Below are positions 17,111 to 25,518 of a stretch of DNA of 64,000 nucleotides, one piece after another. Origin of the DNA: Ancylobacter dichloromethanicus (GTDB taxonomy: Bacteria; Pseudomonadota; Alphaproteobacteria; Rhizobiales; Xanthobacteraceae). The notes below the pieces were generated by a model that was not told the DNA's origin, did no database searches, and saw only the letters and a list, made by a program, of their open reading frames with translations. The DNA lies in assembly GCF_018390645.1 (NCBI RefSeq), contig NZ_JAHBGC010000029.1, forward strand, positions 124,001 to 188,000, in the 5' to 3' direction. Numbering within the stretch: the first letter of the stretch is position 1; each line of letters begins with the position of its first letter. The position numbers and the translations under genes were made by a program.

Positions 17111-18481
17111 ATGCTCACCTGCTTCAAGGCCTACGACATTCGCGGACGGCTCGGCGAGGAGCTGGACGAGGCGATCGCCCGCCGCATCGGGCGGGCCTTT
17201 GTCGAGGGGCTGGGGGCCCGCCGCGTGGTGATCGGGCGCGACTGCCGCGCGTCGTCGCAGGCGCTGGCGGCGGCCTGCACCGAAGGGCTGCTGGCGGGCG
17301 GGGTCGAGGTGCTGGACCTCGGCCTGTGCGGCACCGAGGAGATGTACTTCGCCGTGACCCATCTCGGCGCCGATGGCGGCATCGAGGTGACCGCCTCGCA
17401 CAACCCGATGGACTATAACGGCATGAAGCTGGTGCGCGCCGGCTCGGCGCCGCTCGACACCGCGACCGGGCTGGCGGCGATCCGCGCGCTGGCGGAAGGC
17501 CCCGACCTGCCGGACCGCGCGGGCGGCCGCGTGGTGCCGGCGGAAGCCACCCGCGCCGCCTATGTGGAGCGCGTGCTCTCCTTCGTCGACACCGGCGCGC
17601 TGCGCCCGCTCACCATCCTCGTCAATGCCGGCAATGGCGCGGCGGGGCCGACCTTCGACGCGCTGGCGCGCGAGCTGGAAGCGCGCGGCGCGCCGCTCAC
17701 CTTCGTCCGCCTGCATCACGAGCCGGACGGCAGCTTTCCCAACGGCATCCCCAACCCGCTGCTCCCCGAGAATCAGCCGGTGACCGGCGAGGCGGTGCTG
17801 GCGGCCGGGGCCGACATGGGGGTGGCGTGGGACGGCGATTTCGACCGCTGCTTCCTGTTCGACGAAACCGGACGATTCATTCCCGGCGAGTACATCGTCG
17901 GCCTGCTGGCGCAGGTCTTCCTCGCCAAGGAGCCGGGCGCGCGCATCGTCCATGACCCGCGGGTGGTGTGGAACACCCGGGACCAGGTGGCGCAGGCGGG
18001 CGGGCAGGCGCTGCAGGCGCGTACCGGCCACGCCTTCCTGAAGCAGGCGCTGCGCGACACCGGCGCCGTCTATGGCGGGGAAATGTCGGCGCACCATTAT
18101 TTCCGCGACTTCATGTGCTGCGATTCCGGCATGATCCCGTGGCTGCTGGTGGCCGAGCTGATGGGGCGCAGCGGGGCGCCGCTCAGCCGGCTGGTCTCCG
18201 AGCGCATGGCGGCGTTTCCCTCCTCGGGCGAGATCAATTTCCGCCTCAGCGACCCCGCCGGCGCGGTGGCGCGGGTGGAGGCGGCGTTCACTGGCGAGAA
18301 CCCCGCGCGCGACGAGACCGACGGGCTCTCGCTCGACTTCGGCGACTGGCGGCTGAATCTGCGCCGCTCCAACACCGAGCCGCTGCTGCGGCTGAACGTG
18401 GAGGCGCGCGGCGCGCCGGAGACGGTGGCGCGCCGGGTGGCGGAAATCACCGCCCTGATCCGTGCCGGCGCGGCGGGCTGA
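17111..18481 (+). CDS. manB: Phosphomannomutase (or phosphoglucomutase/phosphomannomutase)
   Basis: A 456-residue alpha-D-phosphohexomutase. It interconverts mannose-6- and mannose-1-phosphate for ManC. FKAYDIRGRLG marks the N-terminus, TASHNPMDYNGMK holds the phosphoserine (Ser in ASHN) near residue 98, the metal loop is DGDFDRC near residue 240, GEMSAHHYFRD is the sugar-binding loop and RRSNTEPLLRLNVEA is the phosphate loop. The start at 17111 has AAGGAG upstream; an in-frame ATG at 17051 would add 20 residues absent from relatives. Its stop is 2 bases from the end of the convergent hydrolase gene. Confidence 0.94.
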   Translation: MLTCFKAYDIRGRLGEELDEAIARRIGRAFVEGLGARRVVIGRDCRASSQALAAACTEGLLAGGVEVLDLGLCGTEEMYFAVTHLGADGGIEVTASHNPMDYNGMKLVRAGSAPLDTATGLAAIRALAEGPDLPDRAGGRVVPAEATRAAYVERVLSFVDTGALRPLTILVNAGNGAAGPTFDALARELEARGAPLTFVRLHHEPDGSFPNGIPNPLLPENQPVTGEAVLAAGADMGVAWDGDFDRCFLFDETGRFIPGEYIVGLLAQVFLAKEPGARIVHDPRVVWNTRDQVAQAGGQALQARTGHAFLKQALRDTGAVYGGEMSAHHYFRDFMCCDSGMIPWLLVAELMGRSGAPLSRLVSERMAAFPSSGEINFRLSDPAGAVARVEAAFTGENPARDETDGLSLDFGDWRLNLRRSNTEPLLRLNVEARGAPETVARRVAEITALIRAGAAG

Positions 18482-18483
18482 GG

Positions 18484-19404
18484 CTACCGCGAAGGCAGCG
18501 TTTCCACCACGTGGCGCGGCCAGGGGTTGCGCCCGTCGCGCAGCCAGATCAGCGTGTCGAGCCAGAAGCCGCTCGCATGGCTGTCGTGGAACAGGCTGAA
18601 ATGGCCGATCGCCGCGCGGCCGTAATCGGCCGGGGCAAGGCGGACCAGCGTGCGCCGGGCGCCGGTGTAGTAGCCGAGCGTGCGGCGCAGCGCCGGCACG
18701 GTGCCGAACGGGTCGTCGGCCATCGAGAGCGCGAGAATGTCCGCCTTCACCGCCGCCATGCGGGCGCGCACGGCGGCCCGCTCGGCGCGGGGATGGCTGG
18801 TCTCGAAGCGCGGGCCGCGAAAGCTCCACTCATGGGCGACACCGGCGGGAAGATCCTCCAGCCAGCCGAGGCGCCGGCCGGGGAAATAGCCCAGCAGCGC
18901 GGTGAGGGCGGGCATGGCGAGGTGCCATTTCAGCAGCAAACCGGCGCGCTGGCGCGGGGCATAGTCCATCCACCACGCATATTGCGCGCCCATGGTCAGC
19001 ATGCGGCTGATGCTCGCGCCGCTCCCGGCGAGGCCGGGCAGGAAGCCGCCGATGGAGTGGCCGACGACCAGCAGCGGCACGCCATCCGCCTCCCGCGCCA
19101 GGAAGCGCAGCGCGGCGTCGCAGTCGCGCTCGCCCCAGTCGCGCCAGCGGGTGGGTGAGCCGCGCAGGTTGGCCGGGCGCGACAGGCCGATGCCGCGATA
19201 ATCATAGGTCAGCACACCGAAGCCATGGCCGGCGAGGAAGCGGGCGTAGCGGTGATAATAGCGGGCCGCGACGCCGGTGGCGGGATTGACGAGCACGGCG
19301 CCATGGGCCGCGCCCGGCGCGCCGGCCGATGGCCAGACATGCCCGCCGAGCACCACGCCGTCCCGGCAGGCGATCGTTACCTCGCGCGGCCCGCTCCCGT
19401 TCAT
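18484..19404 (-). CDS. Alpha/beta hydrolase
   Basis: A 306-residue alpha/beta-hydrolase fold protein, probably a serine esterase or lipase-like enzyme. The nucleophile elbow is GHSIGGFLPG, the oxyanion region is VLVNPATGV, YDYRGIGLS follows strand 4, and late DDPFGTVPAL and GHFSLFHD supply the likely acid and catalytic histidine. The start at 19404 has a GGAGAG site; an ATG at 19470 would overlap the regulator's operator. It is divergent from a TetR repressor gene with an 85-base gap, so that repressor probably controls it. The substrate is unknown and no signal peptide is seen. Confidence 0.8.
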   Translation of the reverse strand: MNGSGPREVTIACRDGVVLGGHVWPSAGAPGAAHGAVLVNPATGVAARYYHRYARFLAGHGFGVLTYDYRGIGLSRPANLRGSPTRWRDWGERDCDAALRFLAREADGVPLLVVGHSIGGFLPGLAGSGASISRMLTMGAQYAWWMDYAPRQRAGLLLKWHLAMPALTALLGYFPGRRLGWLEDLPAGVAHEWSFRGPRFETSHPRAERAAVRARMAAVKADILALSMADDPFGTVPALRRTLGYYTGARRTLVRLAPADYGRAAIGHFSLFHDSHASGFWLDTLIWLRDGRNPWPRHVVETLPSR

Positions 19405-19460
19405 GTTCGCTCTCCGTATTCCCGCCCGGATGGGAGACGCTAGAGCCGAAAGCGCTTCAC

Positions 19461-19482
19461 GTATATTCACTGGTCAGTATAC
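19461..19482. promoter_or_regulatory. Probable TetR operator between the hydrolase and tetR genes
   Basis: GTATATTCACTGGTCAGTATAC is an imperfect palindrome with GTATA...TATAC ends. It is AT-rich against a GC-rich background, ends 7 bases before the tetR start and lies 57 bases before the hydrolase start. Size and placement fit an autoregulatory TetR-family operator covering both promoters. Confidence 0.6.
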
Positions 19483-19489
19483 TTGGAGA

Positions 19490-20167
19490 ATGGCCACGAG
19501 ACCCGATTCCAGCGCCGACGGCCGGACCGGTGCCGTCCCCGTGCCGACCCGCGAGCGCATCCTGCTGGCGGCGGGCAAGCTGTTTCACGGCGAGGGCATC
19601 CGCGCCGTCAGCCTGGATGCGGTCGCCGCCCGAGCGGGGGTGACCAAGCGCACCGTGTACTATCATTTCCGCAGCAAGGACGATCTGGTCGCCGCCTATC
19701 TGGAGGCGCGCGATCCGCCCAATCTCGACTGGTTCCGGCGCCACTACAGCGAGGCGGCCGGCGATGTGGCGACGCGGATCGAGGCGCTGTTCGCGGCGCT
19801 GGCCGGCGCCGCCGCCCATCCGCGCTGGAAGGGCTGCGGCTTCCTGCGCAGTTCGGTGGAACTGGTGAAAACGCCGGGCCATCCGGCGATGAACGCGGCG
19901 CGGGCGCACAAGAAGCGGCTGGAGGACTGGCTGTGCGGCCTGTTCCAGGTGGCGCGGGCCGATGGCGCCCGCGAACTGGCGCGGCAGATCGTGCTGCTGA
20001 TCGATGGCGGCTTCGCCGTGGTGCTGCTGAACCGCGACGCGGGCTATATGGACTCGGCCGGCCGGGCCGCCGGCACGCTGGTGCGCGCGGCGCTGGCGCG
20101 CGGGCGGGAGCCGCGGCACGGCGAGGGAGGCGGCGAGGGCAACGGGGGCGGCAACGGGGACGGGTAG
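19490..20167 (+). CDS. TetR/AcrR-family transcriptional regulator
   Basis: A 225-residue TetR protein. The N-terminal helix-turn-helix runs through TRERILLAAGKLFHGEGIRAVSLDAVAARAGVTKRTVYYHFRSKDDLVAAYL at residues 19-70. The ligand domain has the FLRSSVEL and KKRLEDWLCGLF segments of the branch with a TetR C-terminal domain. The last 20 residues are glycine-rich (GEGGGEGNGGGNGDG), encoded by a repetitive GGGGGC-type tract, and look disordered. ATG 19490 follows TTGGAGA. It is divergent from the alpha/beta hydrolase with a palindromic operator in between, so it probably represses both. Confidence 0.88.
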   Translation: MATRPDSSADGRTGAVPVPTRERILLAAGKLFHGEGIRAVSLDAVAARAGVTKRTVYYHFRSKDDLVAAYLEARDPPNLDWFRRHYSEAAGDVATRIEALFAALAGAAAHPRWKGCGFLRSSVELVKTPGHPAMNAARAHKKRLEDWLCGLFQVARADGARELARQIVLLIDGGFAVVLLNRDAGYMDSAGRAAGTLVRAALARGREPRHGEGGGEGNGGGNGDG

Positions 20168-20192
20168 CGGGGGCGGCCCGCCCGAAACGACA

Positions 20193-20217
20193 TCGGCCCG
20201 GTCTGGGACCGGGCCGA
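20193..20217. terminator. Bidirectional hairpin terminator between tetR and the small exported gene
   Basis: TCGGCCCGGTC at 20193-20203 and GACCGGGCCGA at 20207-20217 are perfect 11-base arms with a TGG loop, between two convergent genes. T-runs are weak on both sides. Confidence 0.65.
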
Positions 20218-20246
20218 CATTGGGCCGTCGAAGAAAGGCGCCGGGC

Positions 20247-20450
20247 TCAGTTGGCCGAGCGCAGATTGCCTTCGACCTGCTCGCGGATGGCGGCGTCGCC
20301 ATTGCGGGCGGCCAGGTTTTCCGTCGCGTTGCGGCCTTCGACCACGGTCTGGGTCGCCGGGGCCTTGTGATAGCGGGTGGCCGCCTCGGCCGACACCGCG
20401 CCGAGCGCGAGAGTGGTGGACAGGATGGCGAGAGTGACGATCTTGTTCAT
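20247..20450 (-). CDS. Small exported protein of unknown function
   Basis: A 67-residue protein with a clear Sec signal peptide (MNKIVTLAILSTTLALGAVS, cleavage expected after AEA near residue 23). That leaves about 44 hydrophilic residues: TRYHKAPATQTVVEGRNATENLAARNGDAAIREQ and a final NLRSAN. There is no cysteine and no recognised domain. A GGAGAAT site precedes the ATG, and a strong hairpin follows the stop, so this is a self-contained transcription unit. I cannot assign a function. Confidence 0.65.
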   Translation of the reverse strand: MNKIVTLAILSTTLALGAVSAEAATRYHKAPATQTVVEGRNATENLAARNGDAAIREQVEGNLRSAN

Positions 20451-20775
20451 GGAAATTCTCCGATTTCACCGAGCCCCGGGGTGCGGCCCAGCCATGGAGA
20501 GAACCTAGCCGGCGGCCCGTCAGGCCGGTATCATGCCTGTGCTTAGCCGGATCATAGATTGATTTGGTGCAACTAACCTTAGGGATGATGACGCAGCGTA
20601 AGTTGCCGCCGGGCAGGCGAGGAGGGGCTCGTGGCGGCGGACCCGGCCGACGGGCTGGCCGGACAGTTCCGCGCGGTTTCGAAAGAGCGACGCGGTGGGC
20701 TGCCCTTTAGTAAACGGCGCCGCCAACGGGCGGCAGGCGTGCCGGCACGGGGCCGGCGCCGGGGAGGGCCCGATC
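20451..20775. other. Intergenic region between divergent small exported gene and lipase-like gene
   Basis: About 325 bases holding two divergent promoters. The segment 20540-20600 is AT-richer than its surroundings (ATAGATTGATTTGG, CAACTAACCTTAGG). I see no strong repeat or binding site. Open frames in this stretch are unlikely to be coding. Confidence 0.4.
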
Positions 20776-22062
20776 ATGCAGGACGTACGGACATTGTTCG
20801 CGCGCATGGCCCGTCGGCCGCGGCCGCTGGCCGCGCTGTGTGTCGGCGCGGCGCTGGCGTTGCTCCCGCCGCAGCCCGCCCGTGCCGGCGATGCGCGGGA
20901 TTTCTACAGCGTCTCCAGCGCGCAGCTGCGCGGGCGGCCCGGCACGCTGATCCGTGCCGAGCCGCTCTCCCCGCCGCCGGGCGCGGTGGCGGCCTACCGT
21001 ATCCTCTATCGCTCGCGCGGCGCCCGTGGCGAGCCAGTCGCGGTTTCCGGCGTCGTCGCCGCCCCGGCGCCGGAGGCGCGGCGCGCGCCGGTGGTGACCT
21101 GGGGCCACGGCACCACCGGCATCGAGCCGGGCTGCGCGCCCTCGCGCTTTCCGCGCCGCGACTTCGCCAGCATCAGCGGGCTCGGCGACCTGCTCGCCGA
21201 TGGCGTCATCGTGGTGGCGACCGACTATCAGGGCCTCGGCGCCGGCGCCGTCCACCCCTACCTGGTCGGCGCCAGCGAGGCGCATGCGATGATCGACGCG
21301 GTGCGCGCGGCGCGGGCGCTGCCGGGGCTGGGGGCGGGCACCCGCTTCGCCAGCTGGGGCTTCTCGGAAGGCGGCCAGGCGTCGCTGTTCACCGGCGCGC
21401 TGGCGGCGCGCTACGCCCCGGAACTGCGCTTCGAGGGCGCGGCGGCGGTCTCCGCCCCGACCGAGCTGCGCCGCCTGCTGGCGGGCGACATCGGCACCCC
21501 GGCGGGCGAGGCGGTCGCCTCCTACGCCGCCTGGTCGTGGAGCCGGCTCTATCACCTGCCGCTGGGCGAGGTGGTGCGGCCCGCCGCCGTGCCGACGCTC
21601 GAACACATCGCCACGCTGTGCAGCCTCGACGCGCCGCAGCGGCTGACGCTGGGCCTTTCCACCTTCGGCTATGGCGCCGCCGGCCTGCTGCGGCACGGCG
21701 CCAGCGCCGTCGCCGGCCTTGGCGCGCCGGGGTCGGGCGGCGATGTCCTCGACCGCGGACCCTGGGCCCGGCTGATCGCCCGCAATTCGCGGCCGACGCC
21801 GCGCGGGGTGCCGGTGTTCCTCGCCCAGGGCGCGGACGACACGCTGGTCGCGCCATCGACCACCCGCAACTATGCCCGCCAGCTCTGCCGCGACGGGGTG
21901 AGGCTGGACTATCGGGAGATCGCCCTCGCCGACCATGGAGGCGCCGAGCTGGCGAGCGCCGAACCGGCCACGCATTGGCTGGCGGCGCGGCTGGCCGGCG
22001 CCCGCCCGCCGAGCGACTGTGCCGCGCTGGACCGGCACCGGCCGGCGGCCGCCCGGCGCTGA
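20776..22062 (+). CDS. Secreted lipase/alpha-beta hydrolase (LIP family)
   Basis: A 428-residue exported hydrolase. The N-terminus has a signal peptide (LAALCVGAALALLPPQPARAGD, cleavage near residue 37). The nucleophile motif is GFSEGGQAS, the oxyanion-side motif is TWGHGTTGIEPGCAP, and GADDTLVAPSTT and ADHGGAELA provide the aspartate and histidine of the triad. Four cysteines (GCAP, LCSL, LCRD, SDCA) could form disulfides outside the cytoplasm. The pattern fits the secretory lipase family first seen in Candida and also present in actinobacteria and proteobacteria. An in-frame ATG at 20695 exists, but 20776 follows GGGGAGGG and starts just before the signal. The substrate is unknown. Confidence 0.78.
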   Translation: MQDVRTLFARMARRPRPLAALCVGAALALLPPQPARAGDARDFYSVSSAQLRGRPGTLIRAEPLSPPPGAVAAYRILYRSRGARGEPVAVSGVVAAPAPEARRAPVVTWGHGTTGIEPGCAPSRFPRRDFASISGLGDLLADGVIVVATDYQGLGAGAVHPYLVGASEAHAMIDAVRAARALPGLGAGTRFASWGFSEGGQASLFTGALAARYAPELRFEGAAAVSAPTELRRLLAGDIGTPAGEAVASYAAWSWSRLYHLPLGEVVRPAAVPTLEHIATLCSLDAPQRLTLGLSTFGYGAAGLLRHGASAVAGLGAPGSGGDVLDRGPWARLIARNSRPTPRGVPVFLAQGADDTLVAPSTTRNYARQLCRDGVRLDYREIALADHGGAELASAEPATHWLAARLAGARPPSDCAALDRHRPAAARR

Positions 22063-22066
22063 GACG

Positions 22067-22648
22067 TCACCGCAGCCGCCGGGCGATCCGCCGCCGCAGC
22101 CCGGTCAGGGTGCGGCGCAGCCGGTCCTTCAAACGGTCGAGCCGCAACGCGGCGACGATGCGCGCGCGCAGCGCGTTGGCGGTGTCGATGATCCAGGCCA
22201 TCCACGGCAGGGCCATCAGCTTGGGCCGGCCGGCGGCGAAAATGCGTTCGATCAATACGAAGCTGAGCAGATAGGCGAACACGAGCAGCGCCGCGCCGCG
22301 CTTTTCCCACCCGCCGGCGATCCAGATCAGGCCGACGAATTTCAGCGGTTCGACCGTGGCGTAGGGAATGACCAGCAGCGCGAGGATGGTCCAGACCGAG
22401 CGGGCGGCGACCCAGCGCTCGAAGGCGTGCACCACCCGCAGCGCGGCGATGCGGGCGACGAGCGGGCGGTAGACCGGCCGCGCCAGTTCGTCGAGCAGAA
22501 TCAGCAGCGCGCAGACAAGGCGGAACAGGAAGCCGAGGCTCGCCCGCAGCGGGCGCTGCCGGAAGGTGTGGCGCGCGGATGTTTGGCGCGGGCGCTCGGG
22601 CGCCGGGGCGGCCGCGGGGGAGGGGGGGCGAGGCGGCGCGGAGTCCAT
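22067..22648 (-). CDS. Membrane protein of unknown function
   Basis: A 193-residue protein with a proline-rich N-terminus (about 35 residues), two to three hydrophobic helices (FLFRLVCALLILLDELA, VWTILALLVIPYATVEPLKFVGLIW, ALLVFAYLLSFVLIERIFA) and a very basic C-terminus (LRRTLTGLRRRIARRLR). It resembles conserved inner-membrane proteins of Hyphomicrobiales with no assigned role. A GTG at 22654 is an alternative start two codons upstream. It converges on the lipase-like gene with only 4 bases between stops. No domain was recognised. Confidence 0.65.
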   Translation of the reverse strand: MDSAPPRPPSPAAAPAPERPRQTSARHTFRQRPLRASLGFLFRLVCALLILLDELARPVYRPLVARIAALRVVHAFERWVAARSVWTILALLVIPYATVEPLKFVGLIWIAGGWEKRGAALLVFAYLLSFVLIERIFAAGRPKLMALPWMAWIIDTANALRARIVAALRLDRLKDRLRRTLTGLRRRIARRLR

Positions 22649-22702
22649 CGGCACGGTATCGACACTTCCCGGCCCGGCTGCAAGCGGGAAGGAGGCCGGG
22701 CG

Positions 22703-23092
22703 TCAGTGGCTGGAAGCGGCGCCGCCCTCGCCCAGCGCACGGTCGAGGCAGGCGATCATGGCGTCGCCGTCGAACGGCTTGGCGAGGAAACCGAAGGCGC
22801 CGGCGGCCTGGACCTGGCGGCGGATGCGCTCCTCGGGGAAGGCGGTGATGAAGATCAGTGGCGTGCGGTCGCCGCGCGCGCGCAGGGTGCTCTGCAGCTC
22901 GACGCCGCTCATGCCGGGCATCTGTACATCGGTGATGACGCAATCCGTCCTGCCCAGCGACGGCGAGTGAAGGAAATCCTCGGCGGAAGCGAAGGTGCAC
23001 GCGCTGAAACCGAGCGACCGAATGAGGCTCTCAGTTGCGGTACGCACCGATTCGTCATCGTCGATGATCGTGATCACCGGGGTGGAAGACAC
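22703..23092 (-). CDS. Single-domain response regulator (receiver only)
   Basis: A 129-residue CheY/FixJ-type receiver. The acidic pocket is IIDDDESVR, the phosphoacceptor is Asp55 in VITDVQMPGMSG, the switch Thr is in FITAFPEE and the lysine is in LAKPFDGD. There is no output domain. The GTG start at 23092 follows GAGG. It sits 108 bases after the FixJ-type regulator gene on the same strand and probably shares its kinase, acting as a phosphate sink or a second output through protein contact. Confidence 0.85.
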   Translation of the reverse strand: MSSTPVITIIDDDESVRTATESLIRSLGFSACTFASAEDFLHSPSLGRTDCVITDVQMPGMSGVELQSTLRARGDRTPLIFITAFPEERIRRQVQAAGAFGFLAKPFDGDAMIACLDRALGEGGAASSH

Positions 23093-23200
23093 GTGGAGCT
23101 ACCTCGTCAGGAGACTTCCGGACCTTGAACTGCGGCACCGGGTTGAGTTCCATATAGCTCCAGAACGGATTATTTTCTAAGTATACGCAAGTTTGTCCTA

Positions 23201-23857
23201 TCATCCCTTGGCAGGGGAAAGGCCCAACGTTTCGGCCATGCGGACGAGGTCGGCGAGCGAACGCGCGCCCATTTTGCGCATGACATGGCCGCGATGGATC
23301 TTGACCGTGATCTCGCTCAGCCCGACCTCGGCGGCGACCTGCTTGTTCATCAGCCCCGAGGTGACAAGCGCCATGATCTGCTTCTCGCGCGGGGTCAGCG
23401 ATTCGTAATGGTCCTGCACGTCGGAAAGCGCCTGCCGCGCCGTCCGCCGCTCGCGGTCGAGCGCCAGCGCGGTGGTGACCGCGTCGAGCATGTCCTGGTC
23501 GCGGAACGGCTTGGTGAGGAAGTCGACGGCGCCGGCCTTCATGGCGCGCACGGTCATCGGGATATCGCCATGGCCGGTCATGAAGATGGTCGGCATCTCG
23601 ATGTCGGAACGGCCGAGCTGGGACTGGAAGTCGAGCCCGCTCACCCCCGGCAGCCGGATGTCCAGCACCAGGCAGCGCGGCACATCCGGCAGCTTCGCGG
23701 CGAGCAGTTCGGCGGCGGCGGCGAAGAGCTGCACCTGCAGCCCGACCGAGCGGAACAGGCTGGAAAGCGCCTGCCGCAGCTCGGCGTCGTCATCGACCAC
23801 GATGACCAGCGGATCGGGGGAGACGGCGGCGGATTGCGGCGCTTGGCGGCTGGTCAC
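23201..23857 (-). CDS. LuxR/FixJ-type response regulator
   Basis: A 218-residue regulator: receiver (residues about 17-130; VVDDDAEL, Asp66 in [12 protein letters not shown], Thr in [10 protein letters not shown], Lys in LTKPFRDQ) and a C-terminal LuxR helix-turn-helix ([26 protein letters not shown], then [16 protein letters not shown]). The GTG at 23857 overlaps the kinase stop (GTGA) and gives a normal length; the longer open frame upstream belongs to the kinase region. It is the transcriptional output of the adjacent kinase. FixJ-like proteins of this subgroup (TodT/StyR-like) often control catabolic genes; target genes here are unknown. Confidence 0.9.
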   Translation of the reverse strand: MTSRQAPQSAAVSPDPLVIVVDDDAELRQALSSLFRSVGLQVQLFAAAAELLAAKLPDVPRCLVLDIRLPGVSGLDFQSQLGRSDIEMPTIFMTGHGDIPMTVRAMKAGAVDFLTKPFRDQDMLDAVTTALALDRERRTARQALSDVQDHYESLTPREKQIMALVTSGLMNKQVAAEVGLSEITVKIHRGHVMRKMGARSLADLVRMAETLGLSPAKG

Positions 23858-25317
23858 GAGGCGTGTTCCTTTGGCGGCAGTGAGGTGGGCAGCGAGACGG
23901 TGAACAGCATGCCGCCCTGCTCGATTCCGTCGGCGGCGATGCGCCCGCCATGGGCCTCGACGATGGAACGCGAAATGGACAGGCCCATGCCCATGCCGTC
24001 CTTCTTGGTGCTGTAGAAGGCGTTGAACAGCTTCGGCAGGTTCTCCGGCGGGACTCCCGGCCCGCCGTCGCGAATCTCGATGACGAGGCAGCGGCGGTCC
24101 GGTCGCTCCTCGGTGCGGGTGAGGATGGTGAGCCGGCGGCGCGGCTCCTCGACGAGGGCCATCGCCTGGACGGCGTTGAGCGCGAGATTGAGCACCACCT
24201 GCTGGAGCTGCACCCGGTCGCCGAGGATCACCGGCAGGCCCTCGGCCAGCGCCAGTTCGAGCGTGACGGCGTGCATCAGCCGCTCGCGCTCCAGCAGCGG
24301 GAGAATCTCGTCGATCATCTCGTTGACGTGGACCGGGGCCTGGTCCTGCTCGTCGCGGCGGGCCAGCGCGCGCAGCCGCGCCACCACCTCGCTGGCGCGG
24401 CGGCCATTGGCGATCATCCGTTCCACCGAGGCCCTGGCCTCGCCGATATCGGGCGCGGCCCGCCCCAGCCAGCGCAGGCACGCCTCGCCATTGGTGACCA
24501 CGGCGGCCAGCGGCTGGTTGACCTCATGGGCGATGGAAGCGGTCAGCTCGCCCAGCGTGGTGACGCGGGTGACATGGGCCAGTTCGGCGCGGGTCTGGTG
24601 GAGCGCGTCCTCGGCGTGCTTGCGCCCGCTGATGTCGCTGTTGGTCTCCATGGCGGCGAGCGGGCGCCCGCGCTCGTCGCGCTGCAGCGACCAGCGGCTC
24701 ATGACGGTGACCTGCCGGCCGTCACGGCAGGTGTGGAGAAGTTCGCCCTCCCAGCGCCCGGTCTCGAACAGCTCGGCGCGGATATTGGTGAGCGGGACCG
24801 GGAACACCGTGTTGAGCAGCGCGATCGCGTTCTGGCCGACCGCCTCCGCCGGCGTCCAGCCATAGAGCCTTTCGGCGCCGAGGCTCCAATAGGTGATGGT
24901 GCCGCCGATATCGCGCACGAAGATGGCGTCGTGGGTGAGGTCGAGCAGCGCCGCCTGGCTGCGCAGCGACTGGGTGGCATACTGGTTGTCGAGGCACAGC
25001 AGCGTGGTGACGGTGATCGCCGCCAGGCTGACGAGGCAGCGCATGGTCGCCGCCAGATCGTAATCGTCGCTGTGCATGATGACATAGCTGAACACGGCCA
25101 GCGCGACGCAGAAGCCGGCGACGACGAGCAGCCCGCGCCGGTCGGACGTGCTCGCCGACAGCAGCACCACCACGACATAGAGCACCGCGATCGCCATATC
25201 GAGCGAGGAGAAGGTGTCGATGGCGAAGATCGCCGCCGCCAGCAGGGCGGCGATCGCCGGCATCAGCCATCGGTTCGACGGTCGGTCGTTCAAGATCAGG
25301 CCTCTTGAATTGTACAT
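23854..25317 (-). CDS. Membrane PAS-domain sensor histidine kinase, FixL-like
   Basis: A 487-residue kinase. The N-terminus carries about four hydrophobic segments (residues 17-110), then a PAS domain ([20 protein letters not shown] to [13 protein letters not shown]), the dimerisation/H-box with [22 protein letters not shown], the N-box [13 protein letters not shown], and G-boxes RDGGPGVP and [11 protein letters not shown]. The PAS domain lacks an obvious heme-binding histidine of true FixL, so oxygen sensing should not be assumed. It is translationally coupled to the LuxR-type regulator. Confidence 0.9.
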   Translation of the reverse strand: MYNSRGLILNDRPSNRWLMPAIAALLAAAIFAIDTFSSLDMAIAVLYVVVVLLSASTSDRRGLLVVAGFCVALAVFSYVIMHSDDYDLAATMRCLVSLAAITVTTLLCLDNQYATQSLRSQAALLDLTHDAIFVRDIGGTITYWSLGAERLYGWTPAEAVGQNAIALLNTVFPVPLTNIRAELFETGRWEGELLHTCRDGRQVTVMSRWSLQRDERGRPLAAMETNSDISGRKHAEDALHQTRAELAHVTRVTTLGELTASIAHEVNQPLAAVVTNGEACLRWLGRAAPDIGEARASVERMIANGRRASEVVARLRALARRDEQDQAPVHVNEMIDEILPLLERERLMHAVTLELALAEGLPVILGDRVQLQQVVLNLALNAVQAMALVEEPRRRLTILTRTEERPDRRCLVIEIRDGGPGVPPENLPKLFNAFYSTKKDGMGMGLSISRSIVEAHGGRIAADGIEQGGMLFTVSLPTSLPPKEHAS

Positions 25318-25518
25318 GGTCGCCTCGTCGCCGATCCCGGAAGAATGGGCTGGAATCGTATTTTACGCGAGGTCATGCGGACGGGCGAGGCTGACGGAGA
25401 CGCGCCGCGCGGTCTTTCGCTTCCGCCGGACGCTGTCGCGATCGCACGGGCGATGCCTGTTCCGCACCGGCTGCAAAACCGCCGCGCCGGTCGCCGCCCG
25501 AGCGTGCCGACCGGCCTC

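Noticed and set aside
23093-23200. FixK/FNR-type box (TTGAT-N4-ATCAA) near the FixJ-like genes
   Set aside because: Only GAACT...AGTTC half-symmetry was found at about 23129-23152, with wrong spacing and sequence.
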